A DNA stretch of 64,000 nucleotides, taken from Mesostigma viride. Taxonomy: Eukaryota; Streptophyta; Mesostigmatophyceae; Mesostigmatales; Mesostigmataceae. The stretch is from assembly GCA_009746045.1 (NCBI GenBank), contig RPFO01000448.1, positions 832,501 through 896,500 on the forward strand. Reading direction: 5' to 3'. Position numbers and translations under genes: made by a program. Below the pieces are notes generated by a model. That model was given only the letters and a program-made list of their open reading frames with translations, did not search any database and was not told the DNA's origin. Positions 24,162 through 36,134 of the stretch are shown here, piece by piece; position 1 is the stretch's first letter; every line of letters begins with the position of its first letter.

Positions 24162-25689
24162 TGCCCAGTGCCAGAATTTTATGAAAGATGGGCCGAGAGT
24201 AACTTGCATGCGTGTGCATGCCGTACCCTGGATTTCAGGTGCCCGCAGGAAAATGCTGGGATTGGGAACTACCATACCGTGCACCAATTCTTTAGTTGGT
24301 GTACTGCCTGCAATCTGGAGATCTATGTCATGTACCTCTCAAGCTAGATGCAGTTTAAAAGCGGATGATCACAAATATTTCAAGAATTTAGACACAACTG
24401 TATCCTTGCACACACCTGGCGGGAACCTGTGCCATGCACACCACGAGGGCAGCACATGCGTGATTACCATCAACAGGTCATAATTTGGAACCGGCCTCCT
24501 TGGTCGTGAGAGAAGGATGGGTGTCTCCGCCCCGTTCTTGTTGTGTAGCAGTCAGGGATGCATGGCGAGCACTATGAACCTTAATTTGAATATTTTGCTC
24601 CGTGACTGCCCAATTAACGGCCGGGAGCGCGGATAATCTAAATAATTTGGTCTATGGAACCAACTTTATGCACCAATTGCATTGCTAGCACCAATTGCAT
24701 GGGAGCTAGGGCCATGGTGCAGAGCGAGACGCCATGCTTGTAACCCAAGGTTATATCCCGCTTGTGCATTTTATAGTTCGACATATACTTGGCCTCTATA
24801 ACTTTGCAGATATGACAGCACATTAATTCTCTTGGCATTGGTGTGGTATAAGTGCATGGTTCCTCTTGTTGGCATGCATGCAACTGATGCCTTGCACGTA
24901 CAATCACCTGGCGCCATGAAACTGTCGTAGGTGCAGGCAAGTACTACAGTTGCAAGATGTTCTTGGAATAAATTATCACTAGCTACGTGTAAATTTGATT
25001 ATTCAATTAATCATTAACATCTAGATAATTTACAGCGGACAGGCAGTCCACTCAATTCAATTCATAATCACTTACTCATATAAGAGAAACTAATATGCTA
25101 TGAAAAAAAGCCCGCTGCATGATATGCCACGCAGCCATTAACGATATCGCCCCCATTGAGTACAGGAACGAGAAACTAGCGCCGATAAACAATATATGCC
25201 ACAGTGTCACGCACATCATGTGGCAGCGACCGATCCATTCAAGCCCCTGAACATGGGCAATGACAGATACCGATCACATCATAAACACATTGCCATCCTT
25301 GGGCATCGTGCCGTGTACATGTACCCGCCAAGCTGATGCTCGGGCAGACCCTGGTGAGTAAAGACATCTGACACCAGCAGCGTGTGTCCACACGATACAT
25401 CATGTGCACTTACGGCCTGCCAGCACTGAGGTGCTTTCCGGATAATTTAAGATGACTGTACATAGCATGGCAAGGCAATGGATGCTAGAAGGAAGACAAA
25501 AGACAAGCCAGCATGACTGGCTGCTATATAGAAGCCCTCTAAAGGCACGCACTGGAAACTGATACCAACATTCTGTACAAAAAATTGGCAAGTCTCGACA
25601 CTAGCTGGGCACAACTCTCAGCCGGCTTATAAAACACGTTGGCGTCCACTACTAGTTGCCTACGCAACGTGTGCATACGCGGCAAATTT
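24162..25689. other. intergenic region between convergent genes
   Basis: No recognised gene. It lies between the 3' end of the zinc-finger gene and the 3' end of the matrix-protein gene, so it should hold both polyadenylation regions. It is AT-richer than its neighbours, especially at 24950-25100. Confidence 0.5.
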
Positions 25690-28600
25690 TCACGCCGCTG
25701 CCTCGCAGACGTCGGTTACTTCATTGCAGACCTCACCGAACCGACACAGCATGATGTCCGGTTCATTGACGCACTGCCCGTCGCGGCACTTGTCGAGCGT
25801 GCAGAACTGGCCGTCATTGCAATCTGTGTCCCCAGAACACGCTGCCGTGACTGCGAAATGCACAGGGGATACACAGTTGGGGTGAAGGTATGCATCCATC
25901 AAGGGCACGCATCCAGCAGCAACACGCATTCAGCAAGCAATGGTACAGTCAGCTCAACGAGTCTCCATTGTGACGGGGTAACGGGCGAGCTACCGGCACG
26001 GTCGGGCTTTTCCATAATAGGAAAACAAAAAAAGAACGAGATGCATGCTCCGCTGACAATTACCCCGGGTGGCGTGCAGGGTTCAGGGTTCCGACTCACT
26101 CAAACATGGTGTCTGTACACTTAGGGGTGGAACACCCAGATCCTGCAAGCAAATCACCAATGATGACAGAAAACTACCCTCCTGACCAGATCGCGTATGC
26201 CACCTGCCTGCCAGTGAGATCTAACCCCAAGTGCTTAGTGACCCTCAGTACTACATCGTAAGGTCCCAGTAGCATTCAGAGTCCGTGCCAACATGGGCGC
26301 CACTAGTCAAGCCATGCATCGGGCAGCCGCCATGGCTCGCCATGCAGCCTACCTCGGCAGCCGGGGAAGCGCACGGACGCAATGTACGTGGCCGACCGCG
26401 AGGTTGACGTCTGCCAGGGACCCAAGTGGTAAAAGCTGCAGCCGTCGCGCGGGTCGACCGCCATGACGCTGCGGCCGCCAAACGAGGAGCTGGTCGCGTT
26501 GGTCGTGCCGGCAATCAGCAGCGTCTCCGGGCTGGACATAGTGCCCGGGGGGGTGGTCGCCGTCCGGCCCGTGTAGTACAGGCTCGGGTAGATTGTCCGG
26601 GTGGCATCGAGGCCCGAGTAGCCCACAACGATGTTGTTGGAACGGTCCATCGCGGCCGCGGGCAGCCACGCGTGCCTGCCCTCGGGCGCCAGGATGCCGT
26701 CCTGGTGCTTTGCCCAGGCACCCGGCACGCTAGCGAGGGAGAGGTTGCGGCGGAGCTCCACCCACATGACCGCGGCCTGCATAGGGGAAGCCAATGAGAA
26801 GCACGCAGATGATGGTTGGGGGTGAAGTGTCATGGTAAAAACCAGACGTGAGTCAGCGTGCAGGTGACAGCGTGAAAACTGGGAGGTGACATGCCTGTAT
26901 GCAACCAAGGTAGGTAGGGGGGGGCGGGGGGGGGGGGGAGGGGACAACATGGTAAAATTGGCTAAAATTGGGCCCTGTGTCAGCATATGGGTGAGAGCGT
27001 TGCAGATGACAGCAAGCCATGGGAAGTGGCATGCCTGTATGTAAGCAAGGTAGGGGGTGGGCTTGCATTGCATCAACACAACCATGGGTTAACAAACCAG
27101 TCCGCCCGCTACAATTGGCCGGGTGTGTCAAACAGGTTAGTAAAATGCTTCAAGTTCCCAAGGAGTCCGCGCCAGGCAGCAAGCGTACGCGCGGCCGACC
27201 GCACACTCACCCTGCCGTTGCCGCCATCCACAGTGAACGTCGCAAGCAGCGAGTCGTGGCTGGCAAAGCTGCGGAAACCCGCCCGGCGTGTCATGCTCTG
27301 GTGGTACGTGTTCAGCAGGACCGCCGACCCCGGCTGCGCGAGGCACGCCGCGTCCTGGGCGCTGTTGCAGACGCTAGCACTGAACTCCTGGACCCTCACG
27401 TCGGCCACGAGGGTAACACTGGCTGCCTCCACACTGCCAAAGCTGGGGCAGAACTGCCAGACCTCGATCGAGTCACCTGTGCTGTCCGGGGAACCCACGT
27501 GGAGCTCGTCGTCCACTGGTCGGACGAAGAAGCCGCACGACACATCCTGCCGGGTGAACCCACCCAGGTGCCCCGGCATGAGTCCCTGACGGAGGTACCC
27601 TGGCAGCGCGGGCGCCACCACCCTGACAACCGGATCCAGGGTGTTGGAGCTTAGCAGCTTGACGCGGTTGATCGCGTGCACCGCGGGCGGGTCCTCGTAA
27701 GTCGCAAAGTAGTACCCGTCAGGCATGACCGTGAAGGCCATGTCCCCAGGGTCTGCCGCCAGGGGGATTGCAAACCCGCGGTAGAGCAGGCCGTAGGGGA
27801 TGCCGGAGAGGGAGAAGAGCATGCACAGGAAATAGGCGCCGCTGGTGCCGTTGCGCGCCACCTCCATGATCAGCCAACGGTCGGCCAGGTGGTCGTAGAC
27901 AACGTTGGGCGCGCCAACAAACGGGCCCGTCCGGCAGATGGTGTTGGAGCGGTGGAACTGGGTCAAAAAGGACTGCTTGACCGGCAGCCAGGGCTCCTTG
28001 ACGTACACGCGGTAGATTGCGCGGTTGAACTGCGATCGGACGATCGTGATGAGGTGGTCGGGCCCGACCGCGACCATGGGGGAGGGGGGCACCCCGCCCT
28101 GGCCACGCTCGCTGTACTTGAACGAGGGGGTGTCCAGCACAGGGCCCGCTGTAGCAGGGAGAAAGGGGGGAGGCAGATGTTTGTTCCAGGTGTTTGCCGG
28201 GCGGGCCCACACCACAGGAGCACAAGGGGGGGGAATAATGCGTCAATTTGTTCCCACCATTCAGAACCGGATGTTCATTCAACCCTTGCGAGCGATGAGG
28301 GGGCATGAAAGCAGGGAACGTTGCCGTGGCAATGTGAATGAAGAATCCAGAGAACTTTGCCAGCAGCCGCTGGGGTGTGCCGACTAGAAAGAACCAACCA
28401 GGAACTGTACTTCAAAGCCTGTGCATAGCCCATGCACCTTCCATACGCCATCTGTGGTGATGCATGTTCGCAGCGCAGCGCCGGCTATTGCAGGACATGA
28501 GGGAGTCAAGAACGGTGGTCCATGGCTACCACTTTTCACAGCCCATCCAATTCAAGAGGGCACCTACAGGGCAACAATGGCACCTTGCGCACCAATCCGT

Positions 28601-31600
28601 CAATCTGACGGCGCAACAAGCACGACATGGAATAAAATCAGGGGTTCCGGGGCATGGTGGATGGATTACAAGGCAGCATCATACGGCAACATGTTGTAGC
28701 TATCAACCGCCTGGTACAAGGCCGATTCATCGTCCACACTGAAGAAACGTGCAAATGGGGCAAATAAAAAAATGAAGCCAGCAAACTGTTACTCACCCAT
28801 TAAGGCCTTGAGCTCTGCCACCCCTTTGCGCAGGTCCGGAGAACTGGACGAGTTGGTCCCTGTGCACTCGGCCATGGCCGCCAAGTATGTGTCCAGGGGG
28901 CACTCGTTGACAAACAAGGAGCGGCACACTGCCAGGATCTCCACATTGAGCTGCCCCGTGTCTGGGTTTCGGGAGGTTTGGAACATGCTGAGCAAGCGGC
29001 CGAGACAAGGACAGCAGGGCCGGTCGAACGGGCCAACGCCACAGCTGGAGGAAGGGCAGCTGGTAGAGTCTTCTTCCAGGTAGCTCGGGAACTGGCAGGG
29101 CTGTTCCTGGGAGAGAGCGATGATTAAGTCAAAGTAGAGTTTGTCGCCGGCCTCCACGCACTCAGCAGGCAGTGGTGGGGACTGGGGCGGGGGCGGCGAT
29201 GGTGGAGGGGAAGGTGGGGGTGGAGTCGATGGGGAGGGTGGAGGCGAAGGGGATGGTGGCGGGGGGGACGGCGGTGGCTGGGGCACTGGTGGAGGAGGTG
29301 GTTGTTCTGCGGAAAGCAACGCAGTCATGGTGAACCAGACGATCAGCACGGGAGCGCGCCAGGTGTCAGGAAGGGAGGACGAGAGGAAGGAAAGGGACCG
29401 AGAGGAGGCAGGGAGAAAGGTAGGGAGGGGAGGGGAGGGGAGGAAGGAAGAGGCCTGAAAGATAATGAACCTGAAGACGAGTAAGGCCACAACACGTATA
29501 ATGGCATTAACAGGCAAAGGCTGAGGAATGATATATATATTCTCCCAGTTATCGGGTTTTTCCTTATGTTGCATGCCTCTCTCACCTCCGTAATCTATCA
29601 TTCTCAATGAATATATATATATATATGATAGGTGTGCTATACATGGTTGAAAATACAAGCCGTTACCGCAGCTGCGCTTGGTTCCCCTTTGCCCACTAGA
29701 GGAAACAGGGCCACACATCATGGAATGCCCACTAGAGGAAACAGGGCCACACATCATGGAATGCCCACTAGAGAAAACAGGGCCACACATCATGGAATGC
29801 CCACTAGAGGAAACAGGGCCACACATCATGGAATGCCCACTAGAGGAAACAGGGCCACACATCATGGAATGCCCACTAGAGAAAACAGGGCCACACATCA
29901 TGGAATGCCCACTAGAGAAAACAGGGCCACACATCATGGAATGCCCACTAGAGGAAACAGGGCCACACATCATGGAATGCCCACTAGAGGAAACAGGGCC
30001 ACACATCATGGAATGCCCACTAGAGGAAACAGGGCCACACATCATGGAATGCCCACTAGAGGAAACAGGGCCACACATCATGGAATGCCCACTAGAGAAA
30101 ACAGGGCCACACATCATGGAATGCCCACTAGAGGAAACAGGGCCACACATCATGGAATGCCCACTAGAGGAAACAGGGCCACACATCATGGAATGCCCAC
30201 TAGAGGAAACAGGGCCACACATCATGGAATGCCCACTAGAGGAAACAGGGCCACACATCATGGAATGCCCACTAGAGGAAACAGGGCCACACATCATGGA
30301 ATGCAGCATGAAGTCAGGACACTATCTCGGGTCATAGAGGCGTGCGAAAGCTGCGATGTGTTTTAGAAACTATCTCAGAGGTATGCAAAGACTTTGATGG
30401 TTTAGAAACTCACAATCCTAGATGCACGCAACGTCTTTGATGTACGGATTAACCAAGGACCATGCAGGACCAATCAATGCAGGGATCCCACAAGGCAAAG
30501 TGCTCGTTGTTTCATGCAACCATAAGCATGCCCAAACTGCTAACCAAAGTGCTGATATGTTGACATAATATTAAGCATGCCCACATGGGTGCACCATGCG
30601 ACGACGACCCACCTGGGGGCGGGGAAGGCGACGGAGGTGGGGGTGGGCTGCTTGGGGTTGGGGGTGGGGGGGAGGGGGAGGGGAAGGCGGCAGAGGTGGG
30701 GGTGGGCTGCTTGGGGTTGGGGGTGGGGGGGAGGGGGGAGGGGAAGGCGGCGGAGGTGGGGGTGGGCTGCTTGGGGTTGGGGGTGGGGGGGAGGGGGGAG
30801 GGGAAGGCGGCGGAGGTGGGGGTGGGCTGCTTGGGGTTGGGGGTGGGGGGGAGGGGGGAGGGGAAGGCGGCGGAGGTGGGGGTGGGCTGCTTGGGGTTGG
30901 GGGTGGGGGGAGGGGGGAGGGGAAGGCGGCGGAGGTGGGGGTGGGCTGCTTGGGGTTGGGGGTGGGGGGGAGGGGGGAGGGGAAGGCGGCGGAGGTGGGG
31001 GTGGGCTGCTTGGGTTTGGGGGTGGGGGGGAGGGGGGAGGGGAAGGCGGCGGAGGTGGGGGTGGGCTGCTTGGGTTTGGGGGTGGGGGGAGGGGGGAGGG
31101 GAAGGCGGCGGAGGTGGGGGTGGGCTGCTTGGGTTTGGGGGTGGGGGGGAGGGGGGAGGGGAAGGCGGCGGAGGTGGGGGTGGGCTGCTTGGGTTTGGGG
31201 GTGGGGGGAGGGGGGAGGGGAAGGCGGCGGAGGTGAGGGTGGGCTGCTTGGGGTTGGGGGTGGGGGGGAGGGGGAGGGGAAGGCGGCGGAGGTGGGGGTG
31301 GGCTGCTTGGGTTTGGGGGTGGGGGGGAGGGGGGAGGGGAAGGCGGCGGAGGTGGGGGTGGGCTGCTTGGGTTTGGGGGTGGGGGGGAGGGGGGAGGAGA
31401 AGGCTGCGGTGGTGGGGGCGAAGGTGAGGGCGGGGAAGGTGGGGGCGGGGGGGGGCTGGGAAAGGGTGGGGGCGGGCTCGCCAACGCTGGCGGTGGGAAG
31501 GGCACGCCCACGGCGACGAACAGGTCGTTGATCCTGGACGAGAAACCGCACTGTGCGGCATAATCCACAAAGACGGACACAGGGCACCCCGCGATGGTGT

Positions 31601-34600
31601 TGCGCCCGCACTGAAACAGCAGCTGCAACGCGCTGACGTTGCCAGACACCGCAATGACCTGCTGCTCAATACCTGGCAAGGGGTTGAATTCAAAGGGGTG
31701 CCGGGGGTGGAGCAGAGTTTACATGTAAGAATACTTCTGGCAGCTACAAATCGGCACATTCCAAAGAGTTTCAGAGCCAACATCTAGCCATAATACATAA
31801 AAATATATAGTATACATAACATATAACACTCAGAGCCAGCACCTAGCCATACAAACAGGAAAACTGCAACGACACCACGGTACCCAGTATCTTCAAGACT
31901 GACCCATCCACCAATGTGTGTTGCATGACAATAAAATCAAACCAACATTAGCCACTCCACGCCCGCACAAAACATTGCCGCTGGCTTTTTTTCCTTCCCA
32001 TTCCTCCTTAAGCCCGATGTAATAACAGAGCAGCGGTGTCCAAGGCACAAAACACGCAATTTACCGAAACTGGGTCACTAAGAACCCTATCTGGGCATTT
32101 TCGGACTAGTGCACTGTTCGACATCATGCCAGGAAGGGTACCCCTGCCCCCACCAAAATTGATCTGTCCCTGATTGGCAATCGAAACTTCCAGTTATAGC
32201 AAGCATTGGAGGGAGTAACCCACGTACCAAAGGTGTGTCTGCCAACCAAGGAACCAACAATCTGCAAGTCCAGTGGGAAGAAGGCCACAAGCTGCAGTGG
32301 GCTATACCACCACAAACTGCAGTGGGCTATACCACCACAAGCTGCGGTGGGATATACCACCGCAAGCTGCAGCGGGCTACACCAAAACAAGCTGCAGTGG
32401 GCTACACCACAAGCTGCCAAAGGGGTGACACCAAACGCAAGCGCAGGTCGTGATCGGCGAGTGACACTGTGGGTTGGCGTGCTCACATGGGCAGGGGTTG
32501 CGGCAGTTGCCGGTTTGCTGCTTGCAGCTGGCGGCGGGGCAGAGACGGTCATCCCATTCAAATACGCCATAAGCGCAGATGGAGAGAGGGGCCAGCACTC
32601 GCACCGCGGAGATGGTTACAGAGCCATCCAGCTCATCGCACTCGTCCTCCGACAACGGACCACGCGGTGGTGGTGACGGCGATGGTGGCGGCGAGGGAGG
32701 GCTCAACGAGAATGGCGGTGGGAAGGGCACGCCCACGGCGGTGAAGAGGCTGTTGATGGTGGCGGAGAACCCGCACTGTGCGGCGTAGTCCACAAAGACC
32801 GACACAGGGCAGCCCGCAATGGTGTTGCGGCCGCAGTCAAACAGCTGCCGCAGCGTGGTGACGTTGCGAGAAGCCGCGATCACCTGTTGCTCGATACCTG
32901 GCAACATTAGAATTAGACAGGTGGTGGTGATGGTTTTGGTGTTGTTTTTTTTGGGGGGGGTCCAAGTGACAAACCAGCAAGCAGATCGGCTATGAGCGTT
33001 TGCATGTGTGGAGGGTGTCGCAAGGCCAGCTCACCCGACCGCTGGCTGGCAAATGGACTGGTCAAGTGACCAACTGGCTAAATTGGCTGATTGGCTAAAG
33101 TGGCCGATTGGCTAAAGTGGCAAGTGTGGCTGACGGGCTGAGAAGCCCTCCAAGACCCACCCATCAACCGCACACACAGTCACATACGGCACATGTCTAC
33201 ATACCCCCCCCGCGATAAAGAAACCAGCAGGCTTCAGAAAACACCATAAAACAGGCAATGACCTGGGACCAGAACAGCCTCAGCGCACAAACAGCTAACA
33301 ACGCCACATGTACATTATTCTTACGAGGGCTATCCTTCCGAAAACCAGAGCCACCTGGGATTTCTGTGTCATTTATATCATACATTCATATGATTTATAC
33401 GGATTCGTTGTCTTAGGCAACAGTTGGCAGAGGCTTTTCAATGGCGCATGCAAAAGATGCCATAATGAGCACGTATGCACTCTGCGGAGGCACACTCACA
33501 TGGGCAGGGGTTGCGGCAGTTGCCGGTTTGCTGCTTGCAGTCGGCAGCCGGGCAGAGCTGGTCATCCCAGTCAAACTGGCCATAGATGCAGGCAGGGAGC
33601 GGGGCAACCGCCCGCACCAGGGAGACTGTCAGGGTGTCCTCCAGGTTATCGCACTGTTGTTCCGTCAATGCGCCTTGCGGCGGCGGCGGGAAAGGAACAC
33701 CCACTGCGACAAAGAGGTCGTTGATCCGGTGTGTGAGCCCGCACTGCGGGCCGTACTCCACAAAGACCGAGATCGGGCAGCCCCCGATGCTGTCGCGCCC
33801 GCACTGGTACAGCTGCCGCAGTGCGCTGACGTTGTTGGAAACCGCAATCACCTGCTGCTCGATGCCTGGCAAGTGGAATGTAAAATGGGATGGGCGGGAG
33901 GGGGCAGGGGGGGGCGGGTTAGGGAGGGGGAAGGGCACATCAGAACAAATATGCCAGCTTTGAAGCGCGTGCATTTATATGAAAAGAGGCTCCATGCTGA
34001 AGGAAATGTTAGCAGAACCGCAACAACCGCTCAGCTCCCAGTATCAGTGACTAGGCCAAGCGGAAATGGCCAAAACTCCAAAACAATAGACATAAGGCAA
34101 GGAGTCTCGAGCTGCGGCCTTCAATAACACAAAAACAGGCACAGTTATGTCTAAGCGTGGGCGCCAATGGACGAGCTTGCAGGGAGGCGCACTCACATGG
34201 GCAGGGGTCGTTGCAGTTGCCGGTTTCGAGCTTGCAGTCAGCCACCGGGCAGAGCCGGTTGTCCCACTCAAACAAGCCAAACATGCAGGCGGGGAGAGGA
34301 GCCAGGGTGGTCACCAGGGAGATGGTTACTGCATCATCTAGGTCATCGCACTCCTGCTGCGTCAAGCCGGGGGGTGGGGGCGGTCTCGCCAACGCTGGAG
34401 GTGGGAAGGGCACGCCCACGGCGACGAACAGGTCGTTGATCCGGTTTGATATCCCGCACTGTGCGGCATAGTCCACGAAGACGGACACAGGGCAGCCCGC
34501 GATGGTGTTGCGGCCGCACGCAAACAGCTGCCGCAGCGCGCTGAGGTTGCCAGCCACCTGAATCAACTGCTGCTCAATACCTGGCAAGGGGACATTGTGA

Positions 34601-34987
34601 TGGCGACATTGTGATGGGCCAAAAAAACTATCTTCGAAGGACACATCAGCTTAAGGCGCCAGCTGACAACCGCTGTGCATGTTTTCATGCTGAAGGCGTT
34701 TAAGGACCGCAGTGGCATGCCACACACACACAAACATGGACATGCAGACATGCGAATAGCACATCATCGAAGCAGAACCAAACAGGCTCTATATATAGTA
34801 CGGCAACTTCCACTCGCCAGACATTCTCAAGCCATCCTAGGAGCACATGTGCAATACACCCAAGAGCAAGAACACCAAGAATCCGAACGGCCAAACATCA
34901 AAGATTGGCTATCATGCCACAAATGCCAGAGAAATATCAGTTCCCACCAGCACCAACTTGACATGTTACTGTCCCACAATTATTACT

Positions 34988-35019
<32 letters not shown>

Positions 35020-36134
35020 TGCCCCGGGCCCAATTCCAAGGAAACAAGATGGAAGCTTCTAAACCCCGAATGCAAGCACAGGGGACAACGAAAGGCTCGC
35101 ACGAAGGGAGAGCGAACTCACATGGGCAGGGGTCGTTGCAGTTCCCTGTTTGCAGCTTGCAGTCGTCCACCGGGCAGAGCCGGTCGTCCCAGTTGAACAT
35201 GCCAAACATGCAGGCGGGGAGAGGGGCAAGCGCGCGCACCAGGGACACCGTGACGGCATCGTCCAGGTCCTCGCACTGCTGCTCCGTCAACGTGGGGGGT
35301 GGGGGTGGAGGTGAGCTCGCCAACGCTGGAGGTGGGAAGGGCACGCCCACGGCGACGAACAGGTCGTTGATCCTGGACGAGAAACCGCACTGCTGGCCGT
35401 ACTCCACAAAGACCGATACAGGGCAGCCCGCGATGGTGTTGCGCCCGCACTGAAACAGCTGGCGTAGCGCGGTGACGTTGGCAGAAGCCGCAATCACCTG
35501 CTGCTCAATACCTGCAGGCAGCCAGGCAGACAATCAAGTCACACTTTGGTCAGGTGGGGTGCGAGTGCCAGGTGTGCAAGTTGTGCTCGCACGGTCAGTG
35601 AGATCCATAGACTGGCAAGCCGGAAAGGTACACCGGAACGGTACAAAGTATTGACAGTTGCAGAGAGGAAGGAAGAAATCACTAGATCTAGCTGTGTCAA
35701 GGGCATCCTCATTGAACCATGACCGCGACCGGTAGAAGAGTAACCTTTCCCTAGCTCGGCAGACATCGAAGTATCTACAAATTCCTAACTGCAAACCCGT
35801 GGCACGATCCAAGTTACGGGGTGACAATCACGGGTCGATATCGGCGCTCACATGGGCAGGGGTCGCGGCAGTTGCCGGTTTGCTGCTTGCAGTCGTTAAC
35901 AGGGCAGAGCCGGGTATCCCAGTCAAATGAGCCGTATACGCAGACGGGCAGAGGGGCCAACGCCCGCACCAGAGAGACTGTCAGGGAGTCGTCGAGGTCG
36001 TCACACTGCTGCTCCGTCAACGCCGGTGGCGGCGGAGCCTGTCCTTGTACCGCGCCGAGACCACTCAGAAAAATGGAGATGGATATTGCTAGAACCATGC
36101 ATACCGACGGCAAGCCGAGAACTTTCCCCGACAT
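25690..36134 (-). CDS. secreted multi-module extracellular-matrix-like protein, 10 exons, about 1,640 aa
   Basis: Exons, 5' to 3': 36134-35852, 35511-35122, 34580-34197, 33865-33500, 32897-32487, 31672-30613, 29306-28797, 28148-27211, 26776-26353, 25850-25690. Start MSGKVLG begins a signal peptide ending near AVQG/QA. Exons 1-6 encode five copies of a Cys-rich module of about 100 residues: N-half CDDLDDSLTVSL to CPC, C-half IEQQVIA to GCPVSVFVDYAAQCG and NDLFVAVGVPFPPP. Each module is interrupted by a phase-1 intron inside the last Cys codon of CPC. Exon 6 continues into a long Pro/Ser-rich spacer, and exon 7 starts Pro-rich and ends in a diverged, intronless copy of the module (CCPC, NECPLDTYLAAMAEC). 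Exons 8-9 encode a domain like those of secreted bacterial proteins (YDHLADRWL, MWVELRR, YPSLYYTGR, VRFPGC). Exon 10 is an EGF-like Cys-rich tail (TDCNDGQFCTLDKC). Likely a hydroxyproline-rich wall or matrix glycoprotein. Exon 6 is one base out of frame (see findings). Confidence 0.85.
29690..30303. repeat. 36-bp minisatellite in matrix-gene intron 6
   Basis: About 17 near-identical copies of a 36-bp unit (CCCACTAGAGGAAACAGGGC plus CACACATCATGGAATG), with a GAGGAA/GAGAAA variant. As 36 is divisible by three, frames stay open on both strands. One minus-strand frame runs unbroken into exon 7 of the matrix gene. Confidence 0.97.
30620..31430 (-). repeat. 60-bp coding minisatellite for Pro-rich spacer
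   Basis: About 12-13 copies of a G-rich unit (plus strand GGAGGTGGGGGTGGGCTGCT) inside exon 6 of the matrix gene. A 60-bp unit encodes 20 residues of the type [20 protein letters not shown]. Several units are 59 bp because a G run is one shorter, and each such unit shifts the reading frame. All three minus-strand frames therefore stay open and Pro-rich in parts. Confidence 0.93.
32281..32416. repeat. 25-bp tandem repeat (CACAAGCTGCAGTGGGCTA)
   Basis: Five to six imperfect copies of CACAAGCTGCAGTGGGCTA plus TACCAC in the intron between exons 5 and 6 of the matrix gene. Confidence 0.85.
34989..35029. repeat. poly-C tract
   Basis: An uninterrupted run of about 41 C in the intron between exons 2 and 3 of the matrix gene. 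It reads as poly-G in the transcript. The exact length is likely to be unreliable in any assembly. Confidence 0.95.

Noticed and set aside
29632-30366. Plus-strand ORF with 12-residue repeats
   Set aside because: Product of a 36-bp intron minisatellite divisible by three; no start context, domain or splice support.
30577-31531. Plus-strand Gly-rich ORFs opposite the Pro-rich exon
   Set aside because: Shadow of the minus-strand Pro-rich exon, which is fixed by splice sites and flanking domains.
25690-36134. Pherophorin gene
   Set aside because: It has the Pro-rich spacer typical of volvocine wall proteins, but the Cys-rich modules do not match the pherophorin domain pattern I know.
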